In this document: positions 33,868-42,582 of the stretch, one piece after another
Position numbering within the stretch: the first letter of the stretch is position 1
Layout: the number at the start of each line of letters is the position of its first letter
Origin: Rhizobium anhuiense
GTDB lineage: Bacteria; Pseudomonadota; Alphaproteobacteria; Rhizobiales; Rhizobiaceae
DNA: 64,000 nt
Assembly: GCF_003985145.1 (NCBI RefSeq)
Contig: NZ_ML133535.1
Location: 62,001-126,000, forward strand
Reading direction: 5' to 3'
Position numbers and translations under genes: made by a program
Notes under the pieces: model-generated
The model's input: the letters and a program-made list of their open reading frames with translations, nothing else
Database searches by the model: none
What the model was told of the DNA's origin: nothing

Positions 33868-36225
33868 GTGAGTAGCGGACGCATGCGTTTTCCCAGAACC
33901 AATTTGACGGACGCCGGGGACTTTTCCAGCGGGATTGAAACTGAGCTTCCGGAGGAAAATCCAGGAGAAAAGCCGGCAGCGCCCATTTGGCAGAGCAATT
34001 TTTCCCTCGCGCCGAATGTTCGTTTCACCCGCACGCCGGAAACGCTGATCAGCAAACGGCGCGCGCCGAATGAGCCCGGTCGCGATGATTCGCAGCTTGC
34101 ACAGCAGGCGATACGGATAGAGCCGGTTGCCGTCGACGTGCCGTTCGATATCTATCTGCCGGAGCCGGAGGAAATTTCCACGGCACCCGACATGGTCGAA
34201 CTGCAGCAGGCACCGTTGCCTGATGAGGTCCGCGCGCCTGCCTTCCGCGCCACCGCTGAGCTTTCCTCCATTTCGGATTTCGCCTTCTGGGAAGTCATGG
34301 CCTTCGAAGAGGCCGAGCCGGTTCGCGCGCCCCCCGTGATCTCGTTCCCGAAGGCTGAGGCCACGCCCGAATCGATCACTTCGCTGTTCAAGATCATGGA
34401 ATGGCGCCCCGGCCGGCCGGCTGTCGCTCCCGTGCCCTCCCGCCCGGTCTCGCCGCCCGCTGCGATGTCCGCAAAGGTCGCCGTGCGTCCTCCGGCCGCC
34501 CCATCCCTGCAAAAGCCGAGGCGCATTATTGTCGAGGCGCCGGTCGTGCAGGCTCAGATTGCACCCGCACCCCAGGTCACGCCAGCCCCTCAAATTGCAT
34601 CAGCCCCTCCGGCAGCGCCCGCGCCGCAGCGTACGCCGCCTGTGGCTGCGGTTCTACCGTCGCCGCGTCTGGCCGTGAGGCCCGAAAGGGTCGACGCATC
34701 CGGCTACGAATTCCCGCCGCGCGCCCTGCTGCAGGAACCGCCGGAACGCCTCGGCGAGATCATGTCGCAGGAGACGCTGGAGCAGAATGCCGGGCTCTTG
34801 GAAAGCGTGCTGGAAGATTTCGGCATCAAGGGCGAGATCATCCATGTCCGTCCCGGCCCCGTCGTCACCCTCTATGAATTCGAGCCGGCGCCAGGCGTGA
34901 AGTCGTCGCGCGTCATCGGACTGGCCGACGATATCGCCCGCTCGATGTCGGCGCTCTCGGCCCGTGTCGCCGTCGTCCCCGGACGCAACGTCATCGGCAT
35001 CGAATTGCCGAATGTGACACGTGAAACCGTTTATTTCCGCGAGATGATCGAAAGCCAGGATTTCGAGAAGAGCGGTTACAAGCTGGCGCTCGGCCTCGGC
35101 AAGACGATCGGCGGCGAGCCGGTGATTGCCGAGCTCGCCAAGATGCCGCATCTGCTTGTTGCCGGCACCACCGGCTCGGGCAAGTCGGTCGCCATCAACA
35201 CGATGATCCTGTCGCTGCTCTATCGCATGACGCCGGAACAGTGCCGCCTGATCATGGTCGACCCGAAGATGCTCGAACTCTCCGTCTATGACGGCATCCC
35301 GCATCTGCTGACGCCCGTCGTCACCGATCCGAAGAAGGCGGTGATGGCGCTGAAATGGGCCGTGCGCGAAATGGAGGAGCGCTACCGCAAGATGTCGCGC
35401 CTCGGCGTGCGCAATATCGACGGTTACAACGACCGCGTGGCGCAGGCCCGCGAAAAGGGCGAGACCATCCACGTCATGGTCCAGGTCGGCTTCGACAAGG
35501 GCACCGGTGCTCCGATCGAGGAAAGCCAGGCGCTGGACCTGACGCCGATGCCCTATATCGTCGTCATCGTCGACGAAATGGCTGACCTGATGATGGTCGC
35601 CGGCAAGGACATCGAAGGCGCGATCCAGCGCCTCGCCCAGATGGCCCGCGCCGCCGGCATCCATCTGATCATGGCCACACAGCGCCCATCGGTCGATGTC
35701 ATCACCGGCACGATCAAGGCAAACTTCCCGACCCGCATTTCCTTCCAGGTGACCTCGAAGATCGACAGCCGCACCATCCTCGGCGAACAGGGCGCCGAAC
35801 AACTGCTCGGTCAGGGCGATATGCTGCACATGCAGGGCGGCGGGCGCATTTCCCGCGTCCACGGTCCCTTCGTTTCGGATTTGGAGGTCGAAAAGGTCGT
35901 CGCCCATCTGAAAACACAGGGGCGCCCCGAATATCTCGACACCGTCACCGCCGACGAGGAGGACGAGACGGAAGAGGAGGAAGCCGGCGCCGTTTTCGAC
36001 AAGAGCGCCATGGCCTCCGAGGATGGCAACGAACTCTACGAGCAGGCGGTCAAGGTCGTCATGCGCGACAAGAAATGCTCCACCTCCTACATCCAGCGCC
36101 GCCTCGGCATCGGTTATAACCGCGCCGCCTCATTGGTGGAACGCATGGAAAAGGAAGGCCTCGTCGGCCCGGCCAACCACGTCGGCAAGCGCGAGATCGT
36201 TTCTGGGCGGGGCGACGGGGATTGA
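33868..36225 (+). CDS. ftsK: FtsK/SpoIIIE-type DNA translocase lacking the membrane domain
   Basis: 785 residues from GTG at 33868 (ATG at 33883 is an alternative). The N-terminal 300 residues are acidic and Pro/Ala-rich without any membrane helix. A translocase alpha/beta motor follows, with Walker A GTTGSGKS at about 433-440 and Walker B VIVDEMADLMM, then RPSVDVITGTIKANFPTRIS, and a DNA-reading gamma winged helix (about 720-770, CSTSYIQRRLGIGYNRAASL). FtsK pumps DNA toward dif for chromosome dimer resolution. Rhizobia often have a second, membrane-anchored FtsK; this paralog may be soluble or recruited by the Pro-rich region. Confidence 0.92.
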   Translation: MSSGRMRFPRTNLTDAGDFSSGIETELPEENPGEKPAAPIWQSNFSLAPNVRFTRTPETLISKRRAPNEPGRDDSQLAQQAIRIEPVAVDVPFDIYLPEPEEISTAPDMVELQQAPLPDEVRAPAFRATAELSSISDFAFWEVMAFEEAEPVRAPPVISFPKAEATPESITSLFKIMEWRPGRPAVAPVPSRPVSPPAAMSAKVAVRPPAAPSLQKPRRIIVEAPVVQAQIAPAPQVTPAPQIASAPPAAPAPQRTPPVAAVLPSPRLAVRPERVDASGYEFPPRALLQEPPERLGEIMSQETLEQNAGLLESVLEDFGIKGEIIHVRPGPVVTLYEFEPAPGVKSSRVIGLADDIARSMSALSARVAVVPGRNVIGIELPNVTRETVYFREMIESQDFEKSGYKLALGLGKTIGGEPVIAELAKMPHLLVAGTTGSGKSVAINTMILSLLYRMTPEQCRLIMVDPKMLELSVYDGIPHLLTPVVTDPKKAVMALKWAVREMEERYRKMSRLGVRNIDGYNDRVAQAREKGETIHVMVQVGFDKGTGAPIEESQALDLTPMPYIVVIVDEMADLMMVAGKDIEGAIQRLAQMARAAGIHLIMATQRPSVDVITGTIKANFPTRISFQVTSKIDSRTILGEQGAEQLLGQGDMLHMQGGGRISRVHGPFVSDLEVEKVVAHLKTQGRPEYLDTVTADEEDETEEEEAGAVFDKSAMASEDGNELYEQAVKVVMRDKKCSTSYIQRRLGIGYNRAASLVERMEKEGLVGPANHVGKREIVSGRGDGD

Positions 36226-36285
36226 TCGGCAGGAGCCGCGCCATCGCGGCTCAGCGTGAGGGCGCGGCATTCCAGTGGCCGAACA

Positions 36286-37074
36286 TCACCCCGCGACTGC
36301 GGAACGGGCGGCGCGTTTGTGCACGATGGCAAGCAGGCCTCCGAGAAAGATCGTTCCGAGGATGAAGAGAAATGCCGCGGCAACGATGGCCGGGCTGATG
36401 TTTTCGCGAATGGACGAGAACATCTGGCGCGCGAGCGTCAACTGGTTTGGGCCGGCGACAAACAGGGTCAGCACGACTTCATCAAGCGAGGTGGCAAAAG
36501 CAAGCACCGCGCCCGACAGTACACCCGGTATGGCGAGCGGCAGCGTTATTTTCCAGAAGACCTTTGCTGGAGAAGCGCCCAGGCTCGTCGCCGCCCGTTC
36601 GACTCGATAGTCGATGCCGTCAAGCGACGCGGTGATGCTGATCAGCACGAAAGGTACGGCGACAACCGTATGCGCTATGATGACGGCCGCAAAGGTGTTC
36701 GGAAATCCGAGCTTGGCAAACAGAATTTGAAGCCCGACTCCGAGCACGACCGCCGGAACGACCATCGGCAGAAGGAACATTGTCCGCAGTGTAGAGCCGA
36801 AGACAATGCGCCTGCGCAATGCAAGTGAGGCCAGCATGCCGAGCACGGTTGAAAGCAGTGTGGTCCCCGTGCCGATCAGCAAGCTGTTGACGATGGACCG
36901 CCGCCAGGCGTCCGCGTTTGCGAGTTCCGCAAACCAGCGGGTCGAAAAAGAAGGGATGGGATAGGACAGGAAACTGCTGGAGGTAAATGCGATCGGAAGG
37001 ATCGCCAAAAGCGGGGCCAGCAGAAAAATCACCGTTGCCGCACCATACAGAAATTTAAGCAAACGAACTGTCAT
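36286..37074 (-). CDS. ABC transporter permease (PotC-like)
   Basis: 262 residues from ATG at 37074 (MTVRLLKFLYGAATVIF). Six membrane helices and the EAA loop AATSLGASPAKVFWKITLPLAIPG (about 165-188, contacts the ATPase) place it in the PotC/PotI group of inner-membrane permeases for polyamines and similar small cations. It starts 1 base after the stop of the preceding permease gene, and is the last gene of the ABC operon. Converges with ftsK. Confidence 0.92.
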   Translation of the reverse strand: MTVRLLKFLYGAATVIFLLAPLLAILPIAFTSSSFLSYPIPSFSTRWFAELANADAWRRSIVNSLLIGTGTTLLSTVLGMLASLALRRRIVFGSTLRTMFLLPMVVPAVVLGVGLQILFAKLGFPNTFAAVIIAHTVVAVPFVLISITASLDGIDYRVERAATSLGASPAKVFWKITLPLAIPGVLSGAVLAFATSLDEVVLTLFVAGPNQLTLARQMFSSIRENISPAIVAAAFLFILGTIFLGGLLAIVHKRAARSAVAG

Positions 37075-37075
37075 G

Positions 37076-38245
37076 TCAGGCACCTGCCGTCTTCGTTGAG
37101 AGCCGGCCATAGACGCCGTAGAACACGATGGTCGCGGCGAGCAGCACGATGCCGAGCGCGCCGGCCATCCCCCAATTGGCGGAGCCGGTGGCATAGAAGG
37201 CAATCACCGAACTGATCATCTGGTCTTTGGGCCCGCCGATGAGCGCCGGCGTGATGTAGTAACCGAGGGCTGCCATGAAGACGAGCAGTCCACCGGAAGC
37301 GATACCGCGCAATGTCAGAGGCAACAGGATTTGCAGGAAGGCCCGGATCGGCCGCGCGCCGAGAGAGGCTGCCGCCGGCATGAGATTTCGGGGGATTGCG
37401 ATGAGGACACTGTAGATCGGCAGGACCATGAAGGGCAGCAGAACATGCGTCATGGCGATAATGACGCCCGTTCGGTTGAAGAGAAGCGGCAACGGGTCGC
37501 TGAAGAGGCCGAGCGACATGAGGAAGGAATTGATAAGTCCCTTGTCCTGCAGGAGGATGTACCAAGCCGCGGTGCGCACCAGCAACGACGTCCATAGCGG
37601 CAGGAGCACCGCGACAAGGAGGAGCTGTCGCCGCCAGCCGCTGGAGGCTGCGATCAGCATCGCATATGGCAGGCCGATGAGGCATGTTGCCACGGTCACG
37701 ACAGCAGCCACAGTGAATGTTCTGAGAAGAATCGCCTGATTGGCCGACTCCCCGGCCGGCATCGCCACGATCGCTCCCGATGCGTCATGCTGAAGATCGA
37801 CTGCGGCTAGGAGATTGCGATCGGTATAAGGATAGGTCGCCTCGGCAATGGCCCGCCAGAACGAGGGATCGTTCCATCGTGAGTCCACCTCTCCAAGTTT
37901 TGTCGGTTCGGCGCTGCCTTCCACGGCGGCGACGGTCTTTCGCATCAGCGTGCGGAAGCCCGGCTGGGCGCTGTTAAGTCTTCGAACCACCTCGCCCAGA
38001 TTCTGATCGTCGTCGATCGATTTCAGGTCTTCGACAAGCGCAATCTGCATCTCGTCGGAGGACTCGGAATTACGGTTCCAGGCGGAGATCGCGGCCGTCG
38101 TCCGGGGCAGGTTTTGGCTGACGACCGGATCGGACACCGCCTGCTCAAGCACCGTCAGAAGTGGCCAGATGAAGAAGACACCCAGGAACAGAGTAAGAGG
38201 AAGGACAAGAGCGAAGGTGCCGATGCTTTGACGGAACGGACTCAT
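37076..38245 (-). CDS. ABC transporter permease (PotB-like) with long periplasmic insertion
   Basis: 389 residues from ATG at 38245 (MSPFRQSIGTFALVLPLTLF). Longer than usual PotB (about 280) because of some 110 residues between the first and second membrane helices (about 35-165), containing an acidic segment with ALVEDLKSIDDDQN. The permease core and EAA loop (AAASLGARPIRAFLQILLPL) are normal. Overlaps the ATPase gene by 4 bases (ATGA), so translation is coupled. The insertion should face the periplasm and the binding protein. Confidence 0.92.
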   Translation of the reverse strand: MSPFRQSIGTFALVLPLTLFLGVFFIWPLLTVLEQAVSDPVVSQNLPRTTAAISAWNRNSESSDEMQIALVEDLKSIDDDQNLGEVVRRLNSAQPGFRTLMRKTVAAVEGSAEPTKLGEVDSRWNDPSFWRAIAEATYPYTDRNLLAAVDLQHDASGAIVAMPAGESANQAILLRTFTVAAVVTVATCLIGLPYAMLIAASSGWRRQLLLVAVLLPLWTSLLVRTAAWYILLQDKGLINSFLMSLGLFSDPLPLLFNRTGVIIAMTHVLLPFMVLPIYSVLIAIPRNLMPAAASLGARPIRAFLQILLPLTLRGIASGGLLVFMAALGYYITPALIGGPKDQMISSVIAFYATGSANWGMAGALGIVLLAATIVFYGVYGRLSTKTAGA

Positions 38246-39315
38246 GCCGCAATCACCCAACAATCGTCCGGTGCGAAATGAGCCACCACATCGGCGCCCG
38301 CTGCCCACTCCGCCGATCGCCTGTCGGTCCGGACTATGAAGCGGAAGGCATCGTGGTCAAGCTGCACCCGCAGGTGATCGCCCTGGTACACGCTGTCGAG
38401 TATTTTCGTCGGCAAGGCATTCGTCGCAGACCCAGTCCCGCGGGCCGCAAGAGAAATCCGCTCAGGACGGACCGAAATATGGACGCGGGTTCCGACGGAG
38501 AGGGAGCCGCTGCCCGATACGATCAGATGCCGCCCATCGGCGAGCTCGACCGAGGCCCCGGTTTTTCCCGTCGCCGTCACCGTTCCTTCTATCAGATTGG
38601 TTTCGCCGACGAATTCGGCGACGACGCGCGTTTGCGGGCGATCATAAATATCGCGCGGCGAGCCGATCTGCTCGATGTTCCCATGATTGAAGACTGCAAT
38701 CCGATCGGACATGGTAAGCGCCTCGGCCTGATCGTGGGTCACGAACACCACGGTCAGCTCCAGCCGCTTGTGCAGCGCGCGGATGTCGAGTTGCATCTGT
38801 TCCCGCAACTGTTTGTCAAGCGCCCCCAGCGGCTCGTCCATCAGCACAACGGCCGGCTCGAACACCAGAGCGCGGGCAAGTGCCACACGCTGCTGCTGAC
38901 CACCGGAAAGCTGGGCCGGCTTTCGGTTGCTCATTGCAGACAGTTGCACCATGTCGAGCGCCCGTTTTACTCGACCTTCGATCTCGCTGCGTCCGATACC
39001 GCGCATCTTCAGCGGAAAGGCGATGTTGTCGGCAACCGACATATGCGGAAAGAGCGCATAGTTCTGGAAGACGACGCCCATTTCGCGCCGATACGGTGGC
39101 AGATGGTCGATACGGCGGCCGTCGAGAAAGATGCTGCCACCGGTGGGGTTTTCGAAACCCGCCGCCATCATCAGCAAGGTTGTCTTGCCGGAACCCGACG
39201 GTCCGAGAAGGCTGACGAATTCGCCCCTCTCGATGTCGAGCGACAGGTCTTTGACGACCTGAAGCGTGCCAAAGGATTTGGAGACTCTTTCAAAGCGTAT
39301 GCGCGGCGTAGCCAC
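38242..39315 (-). CDS. ABC transporter ATP-binding protein (PotA-like)
   Basis: 357 residues. Walker A GPSGSGKTT (about 38-46), Q-loop VFQNYALFPHMSV, signature LSGGQQQRVALARAL, Walker B VVLMDEPLGALD, H-loop FVTHDQAEALTMSDRIAV, and a C-terminal TOBE domain (about 290-355), as in the polyamine/iron/sugar MalK-PotA class. It energises the two downstream-encoded permeases. A long hairpin lies in the 110-base gap to the upstream binding-protein gene. Confidence 0.94.
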   Translation of the reverse strand: MATPRIRFERVSKSFGTLQVVKDLSLDIERGEFVSLLGPSGSGKTTLLMMAAGFENPTGGSIFLDGRRIDHLPPYRREMGVVFQNYALFPHMSVADNIAFPLKMRGIGRSEIEGRVKRALDMVQLSAMSNRKPAQLSGGQQQRVALARALVFEPAVVLMDEPLGALDKQLREQMQLDIRALHKRLELTVVFVTHDQAEALTMSDRIAVFNHGNIEQIGSPRDIYDRPQTRVVAEFVGETNLIEGTVTATGKTGASVELADGRHLIVSGSGSLSVGTRVHISVRPERISLAARGTGSATNALPTKILDSVYQGDHLRVQLDHDAFRFIVRTDRRSAEWAAGADVVAHFAPDDCWVIAA

Positions 39316-39375
39316 GGCGGCCCTCCGTTCGGATTGTCTGTTCTCAAGGAGACGAAGTGACGAGGATAGGCGGAA

Positions 39376-39413
39376 GCCCCCATGGATCCTCGGCAGGAGC
39401 GATCCGTGGGGGC
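39376..39413. other. Intercistronic hairpin after the binding-protein gene
   Basis: Arms GCCCCCATGGATC / GATCCGTGGGGGC (39376-39388, 39401-39413; one wobble) without a U run. Such hairpins often protect the upstream binding-protein mRNA and lower expression of the downstream ATPase and permeases. Confidence 0.6.
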
Positions 39414-39425
39414 GATATCGTGCCG

Positions 39426-40475
39426 CTACTGTGCCAGCCAGGCGTCAAATCTTTTGGTCAGCGCTTCCGAATTGTCGATCCAGAAGTCCGTATCAAGGCT
39501 GACGGCTCCCTGCATGTTGGCCGGGGTCGTCGGCAGGTCGGCCAGTTGATCGGGCGGCAGGGTCTTGCCGGCTTCGGTGTTCGTGAGGCCGTAGGCGATA
39601 TATTGCGGCAGCTTTGCCTGATTTTCCGACTTGCTAGCGAAGGCAACAAAGTCAAAGGCCGCATCCTTGTTTTCAGCGCCCTTCAGGACGACCCAACTGT
39701 CGACGGCGTAGATGCTGCCCGGCCAGACAACCTTGAACTTCCTGCCTTCCGAGCGGTTGATGCCGGTGATGCGGCCGTTATACGCGCTGGTCATGGCAAC
39801 CTCGCCGGAGGCAAGCAGTTGCAGTGGCTGGGCGCCCGAGGTCCACCAGACCAGGCTCGGCTTCAATGCGTCGAGCTTGGCAAAAGCACGGTCGATGCCT
39901 TCCGGCGTCGCCAGGACCTCGTAAACCTTATCGGCCGGCACGCCATCGGCCATCAGCGCGGATTCGAGTGTGTATTTCGGCCCCTTGCGCAGGGCGCGCT
40001 TGCCGGGGAATTTCTTCACGTCCCAGAAGTCGGCCCAGGATTCCGGGCCCTTGGCAATCTTTGCGCCGTCATAGGCGATCGCAGTCGACCAGACGATGGA
40101 GCCGACGCCGCAATCGCTTACGGCGGAAGGGAGGAATGCATCCTTGCCGCCGAGCTTGCTCCAGTCCACCTTTTCAAAAAGACCGTCGGCACAGCCGAGC
40201 GCAAGCTCATCCGCCTCGACCTCCACCGCATCCCAGGAAGGATTGCCAGCCTTGACCTTCGCCTGAAGGACACCGATGCCGCCATCCCAGGCCTCATCGA
40301 GCAGAGGCTTTCCGGTATCCTCGGCGAAGGGTTGGAAAAAAATCTTTCGTTGAGCATCCTGAAAGTTGCCGCCCCAGGAAGCTATGGTGAGGTCCCTGGC
40401 CACGCTCGGCCCCGTAGCAACCGCCAGTGACAGCAATCCCAGAGCTGCAATCGTCGACGTGTTCTTGAGTTTCAT
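39426..40475 (-). CDS. ABC transporter substrate-binding protein (PotD/PotF-like)
   Basis: 349 residues from ATG at 40475. Signal peptide (MKLKNTSTIAALGLLSLAVA), mature protein starting RDLTIASWGGNFQDAQRK, the typical opening of the polyamine/iron type cluster D binding proteins. Trp and Tyr residues (WWTSGAQPLQLLASGEVA) fit a cation-binding pocket, but the ligand cannot be read out. First gene of the importer operon, divergent from a LysR regulator gene, 391 bases away, which probably controls it. Confidence 0.93.
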   Translation of the reverse strand: MKLKNTSTIAALGLLSLAVATGPSVARDLTIASWGGNFQDAQRKIFFQPFAEDTGKPLLDEAWDGGIGVLQAKVKAGNPSWDAVEVEADELALGCADGLFEKVDWSKLGGKDAFLPSAVSDCGVGSIVWSTAIAYDGAKIAKGPESWADFWDVKKFPGKRALRKGPKYTLESALMADGVPADKVYEVLATPEGIDRAFAKLDALKPSLVWWTSGAQPLQLLASGEVAMTSAYNGRITGINRSEGRKFKVVWPGSIYAVDSWVVLKGAENKDAAFDFVAFASKSENQAKLPQYIAYGLTNTEAGKTLPPDQLADLPTTPANMQGAVSLDTDFWIDNSEALTKRFDAWLAQ

Positions 40476-40807
40476 TCGCTTTCCCCTGTTTGTTGAGCAT
40501 CTGCCCGATGCTTGGTTGACAACCACGATCTTCGGGATCGGTGGCGATCGCCGGCCGCGTCCGTGGGGTAGGCAAGGCCGGCTTCAACGGGCTTGCCGTG
40601 TGTCATCTCCAACAGGCGGACGGTTTTGCTGCGAACAATGCTGGCGTATGTCCCAAGGGGCGGAAAGGCGCTTTTTGTTGCCCCCGGTGGACACGTCGAT
40701 GCACCACTCCCAACCGGTGTTTCCGGCCAGGCGTTGCACCCGCCGGCAAATTCGACACGACTCGCCTATGAAAAGGTCGGATATGGCAATTGCCAATCGA
40801 CAGGTTA
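40476..40807. other. Divergent regulatory region
   Basis: About 330 bases upstream of the ABC operon. No gene supported. TGCACCACT at 40700-40708 repeats half-sites found in the palindrome at 40808-40839. Confidence 0.5.
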
Positions 40808-40839
40808 GTGGTGCACCATATGCACCACCGTGCACCACT
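40808..40839. promoter_or_regulatory. Candidate LysR operator
   Basis: GTGGTGCA / TGCACCAC, perfect 8-bp arms with spacer CCATA (40808-40828), followed by a third half-site TGCACCACT (40831-40839). Sited between the divergent importer operon and the LysR gene, 28 bases before its first ATG. Confidence 0.6.
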
Positions 40840-40866
40840 CTTCGTTACACCCAAGTTCCGAAGCCT

Positions 40867-41892
40867 ATGGCATATGGATGTGTACACGGCATTCCGATTT
40901 TGGTTTTCCTTTGGGGGACGGGATTGCGCAGAGGGAAATCGCTAGCAGATGAACCGGAAGGTGCTCAGAAACGCGGACGTTTACCGCCGTTATCCATGGT
41001 GCGCGCCTTCGAGGCGGTCAGCCGGCTGGGCTCAATGCGCAGGGCCGCGGACGATCTCAATCTCAGCCATACCGTCATATCCCGCCACGTCCGTAACCTC
41101 GAAGCCTGGCTTGGCACGCGGCTTGTCGATGCCGGACCGCGCGGCATCAGGCTGACGGCGGAAGGCAGGGTTTTTGCCGAGACCGTGGGAACGGCTTTCG
41201 ACCTCATTGCCAAATCGACGGCGGAATTGCGCCCAGCAGTCAACCGCACTGTCTTGCGCATCTGGTGCGTGCCCGGCCTCGCAACGCGTTGGCTGACACC
41301 GCGCTTCAATCAGCTCCAGCTTGCCTTGCCCGGGATCGATTTCGTGATGCGCGCGACCGATCTCGAACCGGATTTCACGCGCTATGAGGCCGATGTCGAC
41401 ATCCGCTACTCGGAGGAGCCAAGAGGGAATGTCCGTTGGATCCTGCTGGAAAGGCCTCGCATGTTTCCGGTCACAAGCCCCGAATGGATCAGCAGGAATG
41501 CGCCAATACGCACCCTCGACGATCTGGTGCGCCAACCGTTGATCCACGAGGAAAGCCGCGATCAATGGCGGCAATGGTTTCGCAAGGCTGGCTTCGAGCA
41601 TGAAGTAATTTTGAATGGTCCACGGCTGTGGTCGGCCAATCTGACGGTCGACGCGGCTGTCGCAGGCCAAGGAATAGCCCTTGCCACGCGTTTGATCGCT
41701 GCAGACGACCTGCGTGCCGGGCGGCTCGTCGAATTGCTCGGAACGGATGTCCGGCTTGGAGGCTATTACTTCGTCGGATCGCGAGAGCGCTGGAATGAGG
41801 TGACATTGGCGCGTTTCCGCGCATGGATGCAACAGTCAATCGGTGAAACCATGGGCGGTCACGCCTCTGATGAAACCAGCCGGCCGGGGTGA
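40867..41892 (+). CDS. LysR family transcriptional regulator (GcvA-like)
   Basis: 341 residues from the ATG at 40867; a TTG at 40924, with GGGGGA upstream, gives 322 residues and is equally plausible, because family members start close to RLPPLSMVRAFEAVSRLGS. HTH about 45-100 (RRAADDLNLSHTVISRHVRN), then a periplasmic-binding-like effector domain. The GcvA group often controls divergent transporter or amino acid genes. Here the neighbour is the PotABCD-type importer, so it probably senses the imported compound. Confidence 0.88.
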   Translation: MAYGCVHGIPILVFLWGTGLRRGKSLADEPEGAQKRGRLPPLSMVRAFEAVSRLGSMRRAADDLNLSHTVISRHVRNLEAWLGTRLVDAGPRGIRLTAEGRVFAETVGTAFDLIAKSTAELRPAVNRTVLRIWCVPGLATRWLTPRFNQLQLALPGIDFVMRATDLEPDFTRYEADVDIRYSEEPRGNVRWILLERPRMFPVTSPEWISRNAPIRTLDDLVRQPLIHEESRDQWRQWFRKAGFEHEVILNGPRLWSANLTVDAAVAGQGIALATRLIAADDLRAGRLVELLGTDVRLGGYYFVGSRERWNEVTLARFRAWMQQSIGETMGGHASDETSRPG

Positions 41893-42018
41893 AAGAGCAA
41901 TCCAGCAAAAGTGTGCAGCGATTTTGCCAGGCAAAGCGTGAAACGCTTTTGCCGGGAATTGCGTGAAAACAAAAGAGATAGAGCAATTCCGTGATTAGAA
42001 GAAAAACGGAATCGCTCC
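41893..42018. repeat. Rhizobial palindromic element after the LysR gene
   Basis: Starts right after the LysR stop. Bases 41922-41959 equal, on the other strand, 17511-17548 over 38 positions. The far end has an AGAGCAATTCCG / CGGAATCGCTC hairpin. Contains AGCAAAAGTGTGCAGCG, the block shared with the copy after polA. Confidence 0.85.
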
Positions 42019-42063
42019 AGGAGAGGGCCGGACACGCTTTGAAGATAGGGGCGCAGCTCAATT

Positions 42064-42567
42064 TCACAGCCTCAAGCTTGCCAGTCGCAGCGTCTCGCGA
42101 ACAAACGTGGTCTTTCCGCCGGTGTAAAGGCCCCAATCGCCGTCTGCCTCCGCGGCCAGCCTACGTTTCAGATCGGCATAGGCTTTGGCTCGCTCCGGGT
42201 GATCCCTGAGATAATCGCGAAACAGAATGCGCTCTCGATGTGCGCGATTATCGGGTCCGCAAAGATAGAGCTTGAAGCCATAACCTTCACAATCGCGCGT
42301 GAAGGCCCATCGTTGTTCACCGGTATCGCCGTGGAAGACGAAATTCGCAGCGCGCACGGCCTCGATCGCCACCAGCAGGACGTCGTCGGATATCACGACG
42401 GCATCGAGGTCGATCTTCGGCTTGGCCGCCAGGCCGGGCACGGACGTACTGCCGATATGATCGGTGGAAAGCACGAGGTCGCCGAGCAGGATGGACACCT
42501 CGGCGCTGATTTCGGCAAAGAGCCGCGGCCAGGAAGGATCGTAGTCGACCACTCTGATGGCGCGCAT
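42064..42567 (-). CDS. GrpB/UPF0157 family protein (nucleotidyltransferase fold)
   Basis: 167 residues. Signature DYDPSWPRLFAEI at the N-terminus and DHIGSTSVPGLAAKPKIDLD (about 36-55), where GSTS and the DxD-like KIDLD are the nucleotidyltransferase-type motif of this family. GrpB-like enzymes are poorly understood; some are fused to dephospho-CoA kinase. It follows phnN after 15 bases on the same strand, so it is probably co-transcribed with the phosphonate genes, but a role there is unproven. Confidence 0.9.
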   Translation of the reverse strand: MRAIRVVDYDPSWPRLFAEISAEVSILLGDLVLSTDHIGSTSVPGLAAKPKIDLDAVVISDDVLLVAIEAVRAANFVFHGDTGEQRWAFTRDCEGYGFKLYLCGPDNRAHRERILFRDYLRDHPERAKAYADLKRRLAAEADGDWGLYTGGKTTFVRETLRLASLRL

Positions 42568-42582
42568 GCCCTGCCTCTCCCG

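Noticed and set aside
40366..40866. N-terminal extension of the LysR frame into the divergent promoter region
   Set aside because: It would overlap the binding-protein start and the palindromic operator, and LysR proteins begin close to the HTH.
36286..42020. Importer and LysR region as a genomic island
   Set aside because: No integrase, tRNA, direct repeats or clear composition change; flanked by core genes.
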